A stretch of DNA of 64,000 nt from Echria macrotheca (Eukaryota > Ascomycota > Sordariomycetes > Sordariales > Schizotheciaceae). Position 1 is the stretch's first letter. Each line of letters begins with the position of its first letter. Below are positions 31,886 through 42,957 of this stretch, piece by piece. The translations under genes and the position numbers were made by a program. The stretch lies in contig MU839839.1 in assembly GCA_030411725.1 (NCBI GenBank), positions 1,054,001 to 1,118,000 of the forward strand, given 5' to 3'. A model generated the notes under the pieces. That model worked only from the letters and a program-made list of their open reading frames with translations. It had not been told where the DNA came from and ran no database searches.

Positions 31886-34278
31886 CTACTCAACCCGGAA
31901 GCGCTGAAAGTCGGTAATGAGGTCGTTGACTTGGCGCATGCTCGTCTGATCATACTTGTCTAGGATAGGTTCGACTGATCTGGCATGCGCACGTCCCGTA
32001 TTTGACGTGCTTTCCTGGAAGGGTCCTCGTGAGGTGACGCCCAGGCCGCCTGGCTGCTCCTGGCTGGCGGCTTCCGCGATACGATCCGTCAGGAGTGTAC
32101 CGAGGAGCCAGTACTCCGGGGAGAACCGGATGAAGCCCACCCGCTTCCACATGGTCTCGAGCGGGGGATACGCTTGAGCTCCATCGTTTGGATACGAATT
32201 GGACCAGTCGTCAAAGTACCGCTCCCAGATCGAGATCCAATTCCGGAGGCCGTTTCGGATGGGTTCCAGCTGACCTGCAACCCCAAACGAATTTTGATGC
32301 TGGAATATGATTGAGTGGAACGCTGCAATGCGCCACGTTAGCCGGGTCAGGGGCATCGCTGTGGGCGACATACCGGACACAATCGCAAACAAGTTGAGCG
32401 GCCCAAGCTGCGAGAGGTTCTCTTGTTCCTCAGATGTGAGTGTGTCCATACAGACTTGTTCGATAGCATCGCGTAAAAGAAGCCTGCAGAACGGACTGGT
32501 TGGCGGCATCAGTTCGTGAATTCGCAGTAGACATTCCTCGGCTGTTGCTGCCTGGAAGCACGGTGCCGGGCTAGCCATATGCATCTTCATCTCCTTGATC
32601 ACCATCCTGTGAGGCAGGTTGTTGAAGATGACAAACGCTGTATCCAGCAGGAATATCCACAAGAATGTTCTTGGGAGGTCAGCCTGGCACTGAGGGAGCG
32701 AGCTGGGGAACGTACCGGATGAGCTCTTCTCGAACGACGTATTCGTCCCATCTAAACTCATGGATTGAGAGCCTGCTGTAATCTAAATGTCGAGCTGTTT
32801 CTATTCCAATGTCTCGAGCAACCTTTTTGGTCAGCGTTTGTGTCCATTACCGGGTTGCATTGACCTACGGAAACAACTGTGCCAAAGCGATGGCGACGGA
32901 TCCGCCGTTTGCTGGCGTCCGTACCCTCCCAATTCTGATACAAACAGACGATATAAGATGCTTGGAGGGCCTGAAGCTTGCGCCAACTTCCCAATATGCT
33001 GGGCGGGGCAGGCTCGTTCGAAGGCTCGACGTCGCTGCAGAAATCGTCGTCGGTGAAGACCATCTCCTCAACACAGTTGAACCAGACCCTTGCATCTGCA
33101 TTGTCCACAGGGTCCGGGGAGACACAGGCACCTGTACTTGTCAGATGTGTTCAGGCCCCTGGGGTGGACGCCATACCAATAAGAGCCATGGCGGCCAGCA
33201 ATATGGACTTTGACGTCGAAGGGTTAAAGGTCGGCCTGTGGACAATGCTGACGTTGGGATGCCAGACAGACCAATACAGTTCGATGAACTTTGAGAATCG
33301 GTAGGGAGAAAAGAACTGGATACACCTCTGCTCGAGCTCGGGTGACCACGTCAGCGTCACGGTGCTGTTGTTCGGCTTGACCGTCACGACGTTTTTGACA
33401 AGAAGGACTATCTTCTGCAGCTTGATCACGATGGGGTTGTGCAGCCAGTACGAATAGGGAACCAGCCCTTGTGCGGCGTGCATATCTGGTTCGATGTATC
33501 CCGCATCTTGCGACGACGGATTCGAGGCAGGGAAGAGCGGCGCGACAGGGACGAACGGTTCGCGCTCTTGCTGTTCGAGATATGCGCGGTCGAAGGATGC
33601 CACAATCTGCTGCCTCTGCTCGAGCGTGGCGCACTCGAAAGACGAGACGAGGCCTGTCCGGCTAGTGAAGTCGTAGAGAAAGTCGAACGAGTAGCCACGG
33701 GAGTCGGAAGCCGCCGGGGAGCTACCCGGAGCTGCTTGGCTGGCGCCAGCATCGGCGGACTCGTTCTGGGCAAAGTTGATGCCAAACCAGTCACCGTTTA
33801 CGGACTGATCCGGCAGCAGTGGAAAGGCCGAGACAGCTTGATGTATGACCGTGTCGATGTCGGTGAACGGCACGTCGTCAAAGGCGAACGGCGGGACTGG
33901 GGTGGAGTTGTGGATCGGGGGCTCGAGGCTTGGCACGTCGTTCGTGGCCGACGGCATCGACGCAGGCGGCGCGTTGGAGTACTGGCATTGTGCCGCCCGT
34001 TTCTCGCAGTTCTGGCAGGGCTGGAGGGAGTTGCAGGCCTTCTTCTGCCTGACACAGCGGTCGCAGGCGCGGCGGCGGCCCGAGGAGGCGGTGGAGGAGC
34101 CGTCGCAGGTCTGGAGGTGGCGCTTCAGCACATCGGTGCGCTGGAACGACGCGCTGCACAGGATGCACCGGTGCGGGCGCTCGGCGTTGTGCGAGCTGCG
34201 GTGTCGTTGGAGATGCTCGCGTCGCTTGTAACCTTTGAGGCAGATCGGGCATCGGTGGAGTCCTTGAGCGTCGGGCAT
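31886..34278 (-). CDS. Transcription factor with C2H2 fingers, Zn2Cys6 cluster and fungal regulatory domain
   Basis: The four exons on the minus strand are 33177-34278, 32869-33131, 32716-32822 and 31886-32669 (751 aa). The first three introns are only 45-46 nt; each join restores family text (for example MALIGACVSPDPVD). Two C2H2 fingers (HRCPICLKGYKRREHLQRH and HRCILCSASFQRTDVLKRH) are followed by a Zn2Cys6 cluster with spacing C-x2-C-x6-C-x5-C-x2-C-x6-C. After a disordered acidic linker, the fungal-specific transcription factor domain begins around PYRFSKFIELYWSVWHPN and ends with EEYxxRE-like EYVVREELIRTFLWIFLLDTAF. This combined architecture is known in fungal regulators of metabolism. 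It probably acts in the nucleus, and the adjacent P450 is a plausible but unproven target. Confidence 0.9.
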
Positions 34279-35357
34279 GTTGGTTCATTGAAGTTGTCGT
34301 CGTTGAACGAAGATTTTCCGTCGCCACTTGTGTTGCGGGGTGCGGGGTGGGCGATCCCCCACTTGGCTCAACATGATGTCAAGTCCGCTTTATATGCTCT
34401 CTGGGCACCTAGACTTGGAGAAGAGTTCCTGCGGTGCGTCATATTCCAGTCTGTGTGGCAGCAAGCCCGGATGTTCCGAGCGACCTTTGAAGGATTGGGG
34501 CGCTGCATGATTTCATACTAACTGCTCACGCCTCGGTGGTGGACTGGATGTGTTAGTGTCTTAGCACTTACAGTCCAAGAGGAGAACCTACGTCTTACTC
34601 AGGCAAAAACGGGTCAGTCCAAGAGTGTCAAAATTCTGTACTCCCCCTATGGGTACTACCAGAGCTTTGGATGAATCATGTATCAGAGACGCAGCGATTT
34701 GTTGTTGCACACTTGTGGTCGGTGGAGGACATTAGACGGACTTGTTCCCTTGATTCCACCATCGACGTCGACCAGCATGCACGGTCCAAATACTGCTCTA
34801 CAATTTCTCGCGCTTGTATATCGAGAAGCTACTGCTGACTGAGCGATGAGAAGCCGAAGGGAGAATAACACTCGTAAAAAAGCCGATCTGGAACCCCTAA
34901 TTGCGCCATAATGCGTCACCGTACTACATCTCGATTCGTAGGGCGAGAGCGGTTCAAATACCGAATTACAACGAAGTCTGGGTTTAGGTAATAAAATGCA
35001 CACTATGCTGTCGATCCTAGGGTCGCTCCCGATTGATCGGCAGGTATATAACAGGCTGACGTATGCGGGGTACAATGAAGATCCAGAACGACCTTTTAGC
35101 TTGGAATGCTCCTCCGGCAGTGCACCGGAACTTTACCCGCCGAACGGGTGCCACGTATATTGCTTGCGAGGCTTGGGGGTCTGGGGTATATAGACCCTTA
35201 TGGGCAACGCTCCACATGGGTAACGTGTGTTTCGACAGGATGCATAAGATTTGTGGGATCCCCGCTTACAGGTCATTGGCGTTGAGATAAAAGATCCAAG
35301 TCAAGTTGAACAAAGCACTATGTTTTCTGGGTGACAGAGACTTGCGGCTGGGACATC
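34279..35357. promoter_or_regulatory. Divergent intergenic region between regulator and cutinase
   Basis: A 1.1 kb spacer between divergent starts. A TATATA-like word lies at 35045 and another at 35187. No gene or RNA could be supported. Confidence 0.4.
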
Positions 35358-36122
35358 ATGCTGGCCATTTTGTTTCTTTTGCACCTCCTCTGGCCCATAA
35401 CAGTGCTCGCCGCACCGATCCAGCGATGGAACGTAAAAAGGCAGGCATGGACGGGTATGTGGTCGCAAGAGTTGAGCTACACGGGCTGCAGACCCGTTAT
35501 CTTCATCTGGGCTCGTGAGACGTTGGCGCCAGGCAATATCGTCGGTCGCCACCCACAATGCGTTATGACAACAGCTGACAGGTGGCAGGGAATCACCATC
35601 GGCCCGAGTCTATCGAACGGCCTCAAAGCCTACTTCGGCGTGCAGAACGTGGTCACTGAAGGGGTTAACTACCTCGGCCTTCCTGAGACCAACTACGACG
35701 CTGGTGGCGGACCGCCCGTGGGTATATGGGAGATGCAGCAGCTCCTGACCGAAGCAGCTACGTACTGCCCGACATCCAAGATCGTGGCTTCAGGATATAG
35801 GTATGCCTTTTACTAAGGTATCTAAGGGAAGGATCTAACATTGAAAAGCCAAGGCGCAGCCATCACGCACCGCGCGATCGAGGGTGTGTCGCAATACGTC
35901 CGTGACCGGATTGCCGGCGTCGTCACGTTTGGGGATACGCAGGCGACACAGGATGGTGGCCGAATTATCGGGTATCCGCCCGAGCGGACGTTGATCATTT
36001 GCAACTACGGCGATATTATCTGCTCGGGATACATGTGGGTGGTTCCGGTGCATTTCTACTACATGCAGCGGGTGCCCGAGGGGTTGGCGTTTTTGATTGC
36101 TCGCATTCTGGCGGCGAAATAA
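35358..36122 (+). CDS. Cutinase, secreted
   Basis: The exons are 35358-35540, 35589-35800 and 35849-36122 (222 aa). The first intron is a 48 nt GT-AG segment without stops that could be read through; removing it gives APGNIGITIGPSLSNGLK, the usual cutinase text around the oxyanion hole. The second intron splits the nucleophile codon of GYSQGA. The start MLAILFLLHLLWPITVLAAP is a signal peptide and the first in-frame ATG. The triad is Ser132, Asp187 and His200; the 55 and 13 residue spacings equal those known for Fusarium cutinase (S120, D175, H188). Disulfide cysteines are present (TGCRPV with TYCPTS; CNYGDIIC). It hydrolyses cutin or other polyester and ester bonds outside the cell. Confidence 0.93.
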
Positions 36123-36353
36123 AGGAAGCAAGTATCAACTTCGATAGATAGAGTCATTCGTTTAGATACCTGGGTAGACTTAGGTACTTGCCTCATTTTC
36201 ATCTGGATTGAGCTCATGCTCACCGCTTAGGAGTTACGGATGAAGAAGACATGATAAAATCCAAAGCGCTCACTCAAATCACGCACATTTCTTGGTACCT
36301 CGTATCGATGTAGCTTTTCCGGAATAGTTAACAACATATGACAACTAGAAACC

Positions 36354-37247
36354 TCAAGTCGACCAAACAGGCTTCCTCTTGCCCAAAAACGCACCAACAC
36401 CCTCCTCCGCCTCTCCTCCATCCATATGCATTGCCATTACCGTCGCCGCCCACCCTGCTGCCTCCTCATACCCATCTCCCATCCCCTTCATGCCCGCCTG
36501 CGTCCAAAAAGCCCACTTTCCAAATGCTTGCGGCTGTCCCGGCATCTGCACTAACCGTTCCAACGTCTCCGCCACTCTCCGCTCAAACCCTTCCTCCCCT
36601 TCCTCATCCCTCACCATGTCCACAACCTCCCCGCCCAAGTCCCGTGCGCGAACTTTTTCGGCAGTAGCAAACATTCGATAGGCAGCCGACGGCCCAATCC
36701 GCCTTGAAACGGCAGTCACAGGACTAGTACATGGCACCCCGATGGTCATGCCGGGCAGTTGAAACTCGGTCCCGGCGCGGGCGATGGTGATATCCGCGCT
36801 CAGCGCGAGCTGGGCGCCGGCTGCCGTGGCAAGACCCTGTACTGCACAGACTACCGGGATGGGACTCGCGCGGATGAGGCGCATGAGCTCGGCGCACTCG
36901 TCAAAGATTTCCTTCCTGTCATGGTGGGAAAGGGAACGAAGTTCCGAGAGGTCATGGCCAGAGGAGAAGACTGGACCGGAGGAGCGGAGGACGAGGACTG
37001 AGATTGGGGACGTAAATGAAGAGGACCAGGCGGCAGGGTTGACGAGCCATGGATGGGTCTTGGGGAGAGTGTGGACCTGGGATGGATCAAACGGGGGGAG
37101 GGAAAGGTTGGCGGTGTGTTTACGGAGCTGGCTTTTGAGGTCGCGGAGGATGGACAGCGAGAGAGCGTTGCGTTTGGCTGCGTTGTTGATGTAGAGATAC
37201 TGCGCTTTTGCCGGCAGTTTTGGGAGGACTTTGGGAAGGGATGCCAT
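36354..37247 (-). CDS. Enoyl-CoA hydratase/isomerase family protein, ECHDC3-like
   Basis: It is a single exon of 297 aa with ATG at 37247. The crotonase fold is evident: LYINNAAKRNALSLSIL, then the oxyanion-hole block FSSGHDLSEL, then VCAVQGLATAAGAQLALSADI and PGMTIGVPCTSPVTAVSRRIG. The two glutamates used by classical hydratases (GGxCEL and PEI) are replaced by Gln (AGAQL) and Gly (LPGM). True hydration activity is therefore doubtful, as for the ECHDC3 branch. The N-terminus (MASLPKVLPKLPAKAQYLYI) is basic and could direct it to mitochondria. It is convergent with the cutinase and divergent from the kinase; no fatty-acid operon logic is implied. Confidence 0.88.
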   Translation of the reverse strand: MASLPKVLPKLPAKAQYLYINNAAKRNALSLSILRDLKSQLRKHTANLSLPPFDPSQVHTLPKTHPWLVNPAAWSSSFTSPISVLVLRSSGPVFSSGHDLSELRSLSHHDRKEIFDECAELMRLIRASPIPVVCAVQGLATAAGAQLALSADITIARAGTEFQLPGMTIGVPCTSPVTAVSRRIGPSAAYRMFATAEKVRARDLGGEVVDMVRDEEGEEGFERRVAETLERLVQMPGQPQAFGKWAFWTQAGMKGMGDGYEEAAGWAATVMAMHMDGGEAEEGVGAFLGKRKPVWST

Positions 37248-37603
37248 TTTGAGTTTTGTTGTGTTCCGGCAGAGGCCGATGGATTCGGGCGACAGCTGTC
37301 AAGACAAAAATGCGGGGTGATGCAGTCCGGAAGAGTTACCCGGCAGCCAGGGTTAGGGTTCCTGACCTCCTTTTGTTTACCACCTACCACCCGGGAAGCA
37401 TGCCACTTGCCATTTCCGTCGATTCTTTATCAAAGTGGCATTGCCATTCAAAGTAAGCTTCCAACCCATATTGACCTTTGTCGAAACCCGGTGTGATAAG
37501 AGCAAGCTACACCTGGCTTTGCCCCTAAGGGGCCTTGATGGTAGGAAAATGCGGCTTCACACCTCACTTACACGAAGTCTGGGTCCATCGTGCAACCGCA
37601 AAC

Positions 37604-40600
37604 ATGGATTTCCCTCTAATCCCCACCGAGGAGGCCTGGGAAAAGCTCGATGCCAAAGATTTTATTGATAAACCCGAGATCCAGCGTGCTTTCATTAAGT
37701 TCAGGAGCGCCATGAGGGGCAGGTTTGCGGCCTACCACCGTGGCGCGCCCAATTTCATGGCCGCCCCGCCCCTTAACGAAGAGCCGAAAGAGGGCCCGGC
37801 AAAATACGACGCGCCGTCCGACAAGGTGCCCCCCTGGCTCTCGGCCTTCCGCTACAAACACAACTGGATTCGGGAGCGCAGGGGCTCGTGGCACCACTTC
37901 GACAGCTTCGCCGCCTTCAGAGGCGTCGACGAGCTCGGCAAGGAACGCGCCCGCCGCCTCTCTCGCGCCCTGTACCCGTGGGACATCCGATTAGTCAAGG
38001 TCCTCGGCGCTGGCGGTTTTGGGATTGCCTGTTTGTTTGAGACGACAGAGCCCGGTTCGGCGAAACCGTTCCGCTTCGTCTTCAAGTACGGCCTGAAAAG
38101 GGACCCCATGACACTGGCCGGGGCCGAGAACGAGAAGCGCATCATGCGCCGCCTGCGCGGCGCCCTGCACATTGTTCGACCGCTCCAGGCCAACTCCAAA
38201 CAGAGGAAACAGGGGACGACGAAACCCAGTTCGCCCCCGGGCGGGGCGGGTCCTGCCACCGGTGCCAGGCCGGCGACTGCTCCACAAGACCGGGCCGGCC
38301 CAACAGCCGGAGCAGGAAAAATGGTGCAGGCATTAGATTCAGAGGACGAGGAGGAGCAGGAGGATGAGCTGCAGCAGCGGGTGGTGATCGAGGACAGCGA
38401 GGAGGAGGAGGACCCAGCTCCGAGTAGCCCAGAAGATGATGGTTTTATTTTCAGCTATGACGCTGGTGGCAGCTTCTCTGGCGGCCTTCCCGCTCCCACA
38501 CGGGGAGTTGGCGGTTTTGGTACCGCTGCGGATCCTGACGTCTTAAAATACATCCCGGGCGCCGCCTGGACAGGGCCGGCTGCTCAGCCGGCTCCGGCCC
38601 CCGCTCCGGCACCCGCTCCGGTCCTCGTTCCGGTCCCCATTCCTATACCTGCTCCTATTTCTCCTATTTCGCTCAGCTCGGGTCGTCGTCGTGCTAGAAG
38701 CGGCCCAGGTCCGATTCGTACTCCCCCCAGGCAACGACCCGCGCCATACCACATCGGCCCTCGCGGCCGGGGTCAGCGCCGGGTACAGAGCTGGGATAAT
38801 AGTCAGGATCAGAGCCAGGGGGCTACCACCGCCACTCACAGTCCCGGCATTCCGCAGCCTTCGCTCGCCCCGCAACCGGAGGCTGTGGTACCACCCGTTG
38901 CTGCACCTTTCGTTCTAATGCCGGAAAGTCCCCCATCACTGGTTACTGCACCTTTCGTTCTAATGCCGGAATCTCCCCCATCTGTAATAGAGGATGTTGC
39001 CCTAGATATAGCCGGACTTCGGATTCACAGCCAAGTGCCAGATCAGGTCCAACCTCCGCTCCAACCTCAAGCCGGCCCTGCAGTTCCGCCTCCAAACGTA
39101 CCACTCCCACCCCAGCCAGAGCCGCAACAACAACAGCAACAACAACCGCAGTTGAAACCGCAACCGCAACCAGAGTCGCAGCCCCAGCCACAGCTTCAAC
39201 CACAGCCTCAACCACAGGTTCAACCACAACAGCAACCACAGCCGCAAATACAGCTACAAATACAGCCACAACCACAACCCCAGCTTCAACCACAACTACC
39301 ACAACCAAAGATTCAACCACAGCCACAAGTACAACCGCAGCCACGGCCGCAAATCCAGCCGCAACCACAACCACAGCTTCAACCGCAACTGCAGCCACAG
39401 CCGCAACTACAACCGCAGCCGCAGCCGCAGCCACAGCTTCAACCACAACCACCACAGCCAAAGCTTCAACCACAGCCGCAACTACAACCGCAGGTTCAAC
39501 CACAACTACAGCCACCGCCGCAACTACATCCGCATCCACAGCCGCAAATACAGCCGCAGCCGCAACCGCAACCACAGCCGCGGCCCCAGCCACCCATAAC
39601 ACCACCCGCCGATGCAGAAGACAAAGGGGATATCGCCTTTGACGACCTGAACGAGATCCCCAACTCGATGATAGTCGAGTGGTGCCGACGCGGCAGCCTA
39701 CACGACTGGCTCATGATCTCGGGCCACCGATTCTGGACGTTCGAGGACCAGAGCTCACACATCCCCGAGCGTGTAGTCTGGGAACTCCTCTGCTGCTGTA
39801 CCTTTCCCCCTTCCCCTAGTCCCCCCAGCCCCATTCCTACCTAGACATATATACTAATCAGAGAGGACCAAACAGTGCTCAAAGGCGTCCTCGGCATGCA
39901 GTGGCCGCCCTACACCGTCCCCGAGCTCGAAGCGGGCCGCGGCGCAAACGAGCCGTGCATGTCCGAGTCGGTACCCCAGGGCCAGCTCAAGTACTGGCCG
40001 CTGGTCCACTTCGACCTTGATCCGCAGAACGTGCTGATCGGCGACTTTGGGGAGCCGCATTATCGTCGCCAGGATCGGCCGGCCGACGGCCACAAGGTCG
40101 TGCCTGTGTTTAAGCTTAACGACTTTGGGCTGGCTCGGTATTATTCGCCGGCGAGGTATAGGAGGGTGTATGTTTGTTTTCTTTTTCTCTCTCTTTTCTT
40201 TTTTCTTTTGTTGAGAACTATTATTTTGTTGAGAATTAGAGCTACAAAAAAACATAGGATAGCGAGCTGATGCAGATTAAACACACACCAGATTCGAGAT
40301 GTGGTCTGCGCGAATAAGAGGAAAGCCGGAATATTTTGTCCCGGTGGGTGTTCCTCTTTCCTTCCTTGACGTTGATGCAGAGCTGTCAGAGGATGATAAA
40401 TACTGAGTGTGTGACGAACGACAGGAACAATTCACGGCCGAGTGGGACTGGGTCCATTGGTCGCCCGCGCTCCAGCCCGAGATCAAAACGGCCGGGAAAT
40501 ATGGGTACAGAAGCAACATCTTTGGCGTAGGGCTAGTACGTCTCTGTTCCCTTCAACCCCATCCTGCTTCCAAAAAAAAAGTACCTAGGTATCTAACACA

Positions 40601-41113
40601 CGACAAACAAAAAAGTGCGTATGGTCAGCAATGACCCTCCACAAACCAAGCCACCAGCCGCACCGCTTCCCCACGGTCCAGACAATCCAGCGCTTCCACG
40701 ACGGCAAGCTGGTCCAGATCCGCACCTACGGCGGCGACCTGCTCGTCCCGGACAACGAGTGGCACATGAAGACCTACTCGGCCAAGCTGCGCTGCTTCGT
40801 CGCCCAGTGCCTCGCCGAGAACCCGGGCCACCGCCCCGGCCGGCTCGAGATCACGCGGCTGATCGACGAGCTGGCGCGGTTCAACTTTAATACCGACGGG
40901 AACTGGGCGAATACGGATATCGGGTGTCGGGCGTGGTGCGAGAAGAGTTTTGCGCAGCCGCCGGAGCCGGCGTCGCAGAATTCGGAGAGGTTGAAGCAGG
41001 TGAGTTTTGCTGTGCCCCCCGTTTTTTTGTTTTACTGTGATGGGGAGTGTTTCTTGCTGATGTGCTGATTCTGGTAGTGGTTGAGGGGTAACGGGGAGAT
41101 TCCTCTGGTGTAG
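37604..41113 (+). CDS. Divergent protein kinase with a very long Gln/Pro-rich insert
   Basis: The six exons are 37604-39797, 39876-40155, 40292-40343, 40425-40535, 40616-40999 and 41078-41113 (1018 aa). The N-lobe starts near residue 126 (LVKVLGAGGFGIACLF, a glycine loop) with lysine in VFKYG and a helix-C-like NEKRIMRRL. About 480 residues then intervene (about 195-675): a Pro/Asp-rich part, the duplicated APFVLMPESPPS, and about 160 residues of Q-P units. The kinase resumes with NSMIVEWCRRGSLHDWL and VHFDLDPQNVLIGDF (catalytic HxDLxxxN). LNDFGLARYY follows, and exon 3 gives RGKPEYFVPEQF (the APE-type end of the activation segment). The exon 2/3 boundary is inferred from this motif. This belongs to a poorly characterised fungal kinase group; the substrate is unknown. 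Confidence 0.83.
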
Positions 41114-42640
41114 GTAGTAGGACTCCAAGGGAACGACTGTGCGGGCTAATATGGAACCCGTTACTCGCTAAATTACCTGCCTACCTGGATTCCTGATGCC
41201 TGGAGGGAGGAAGGATTTTCTGACCGAAGAGAGGCCGTCGACGACTACATACAAAGGGACTTAGCTTTCAACGGGCTGGTGGTACATGCGTCGGATTCAG
41301 CTATTGCGTAGGTGCGTGCGGCTGCGATGTTGAGCAAGGCGTAGCGTGAATAAGACGTTCTATCCCGAGATATTAGAGGATTTTGCGGGTATATGTCACA
41401 GCGCATCTGAATATTTGTTGTATAGAAAGGTAACAGTGTCGCGTATAAGCGGGTACTAGGCTGTGCAAGGGAAGAATGTCCTTTCTCTTGCACACCACAA
41501 ACAGGGTACTCAATGGGTACGCATGTACTTGTACGAGACCGCATATCCTTGTTGTCTCCGTACCACAGATGTATAGCTCTTCTCCTCGGAAAATATCTTG
41601 ATTGGCTACATTCCCTACCCTCACGGACTCCCCGATCCGGGTCATGTTTGGGCCCAGTCTTGTACGACCGGTGTTGGCGGCGCGGGCATATTGGGGCTGC
41701 GGTAATGCGGATGAACGGCGGCCGCCCCTCGAGCCAGTAGAGTTTCTGTCTGGACATAATGCGGCGATAAAAGTAGTCCTTCACACAGATCTCTTGGGCT
41801 CATCACTTTCTATTCGTTTTTAGTCCAATTTCGTGTCAGCTTATGTCGGCCGACGCTCGCAGATCTCCGTTGCTCGCCACCTTCATACCAAAGATATGGG
41901 CATTTTGCTGTTTTCTATCTCACAGTGCAGTACACTTCTAGTAACTTTGGTGACTTGGTAACCTCCTGCTCTGTTCCAAATTTTTCTCTGTGGTTGTCTT
42001 GCTTAGGTAAGGTACCTTACTTGTAGTTGTGGCTCTTGTTCATCTGCCTTCCTCATATGTCTTTACCCTCAGCCGGCCAACACCCCCCCTGGATGAATAA
42101 CTCTACAAGGCCTACACCATGCCAAGGCAGCCGCAAAATGCGCATATCCACGCCACATGTAATGTTGATTCGGATCGGGGGTATGCTGCAGTGAGGCGTA
42201 AACGGCTGTGACGGCACTTGCACAGCCGAGCCCGCGGCAGATGGTTCCTAGCGCCGGTTGATGAATCGGGCCCGATAGGGGAACCGAGATAAATCTATCG
42301 CGATTTTGCAATTTCACTTGCATGTGGTTTCCAGGCTACCATATTAGGAGAGGTCCCAATGACGGCTAGCACAGAGTGTTCCAGGTTTGTATTCGGGTGA
42401 TGATGTGCTCTCCCAAAAAAACGGGCCGTCTTAAAAAAACAAGCCAATTCCTCACATTAAATTAGTACGGTAATAGTACACGGTAAAGACTGAATTGATT
42501 TAAAAGCTAGCTAACTGGAATGAAGGACAGGTTTCGGGGTTCCGCGCCGTACACCACCACAGCCTTCTAATCATCGTCACGCCGGCTCGAGATGTTGAAG
42601 CAAGAGACCAAGGGCAACGGGTGAGATCCCGAGGCCCAGC
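41114..42640. other. Intergenic stretch, no supported gene
   Basis: TACCTA/GGTACC-type words occur at about 41165-41190 and 42004-42021. The minus frame at 41245-41784 lacks any domain. A weak similarity between about 41468-41515 and 43467-43510 (TCCTTT-CTTGC-CACCACA) hints at a decayed repeat. Confidence 0.4.
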
Positions 42641-42957
42641 TTAGACGCAGTGGACCGGGTCGGGGTTGCTGGGAGCGTTGACGCAGTGGCCGGTGGCATC
42701 ATTGGACGAGCAGCAGTAGAGACCCGCGCAGCAGCGGATGGCGGCGAAATCGCACCAATCGCCGTTGTTGCCTTGGCACTTTTGGGGGTCAATATTGTAT
42801 CTTATAGATCTGGTATGGGCATCCTTACGCGCTTCTCAAGCTCAGCCGGGATGGCCGTGGCGGCCACCGTGACGGCGAGGATGATCATGGAGAAGAGCTT
42901 GAATTGCCTAGAACTGTTAGGTGCTGGTAGGAATGGAGAGAGGCGCCATATTTACAT
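42641..42957 (-). CDS. Small secreted cysteine-rich protein (effector-like), start codon split by an intron
   Basis: The exons on the minus strand are 42956-42957, 42829-42907 and 42641-42778. The first coding exon is only the AT of the start codon; the G comes after a 48 nt intron (GTAAAT...TCTAG). This gives MQFKLFSMIILAVTVAAT, a standard signal peptide, then AIPAELEKR. A second intron (GTAAGG...AAAAG, 50 nt) follows a Lys-Arg site typical of Kex2 processing. The mature part has 8 cysteines in 45 residues (CQGNNGDWCDF, RCC, YCC, GHC, HCV), a knottin-like spacing. The total is 72 aa. No family was recognised with certainty; such proteins are candidate effectors or antimicrobial peptides. A TATA-like word lies at 43083-43090 upstream. 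Confidence 0.82.

Noticed and set aside
27065..34278. Secondary-metabolite cluster (dehydrogenase, P450, regulator)
   Set aside because: No polyketide synthase, NRPS, terpene or other backbone enzyme is present, and a tRNA gene separates the dehydrogenase from the P450.
38943..39605. Ala/Val-rich minus-strand frame of 220 codons
   Set aside because: It is the antisense shadow of the Gln/Pro repeat in the kinase gene.
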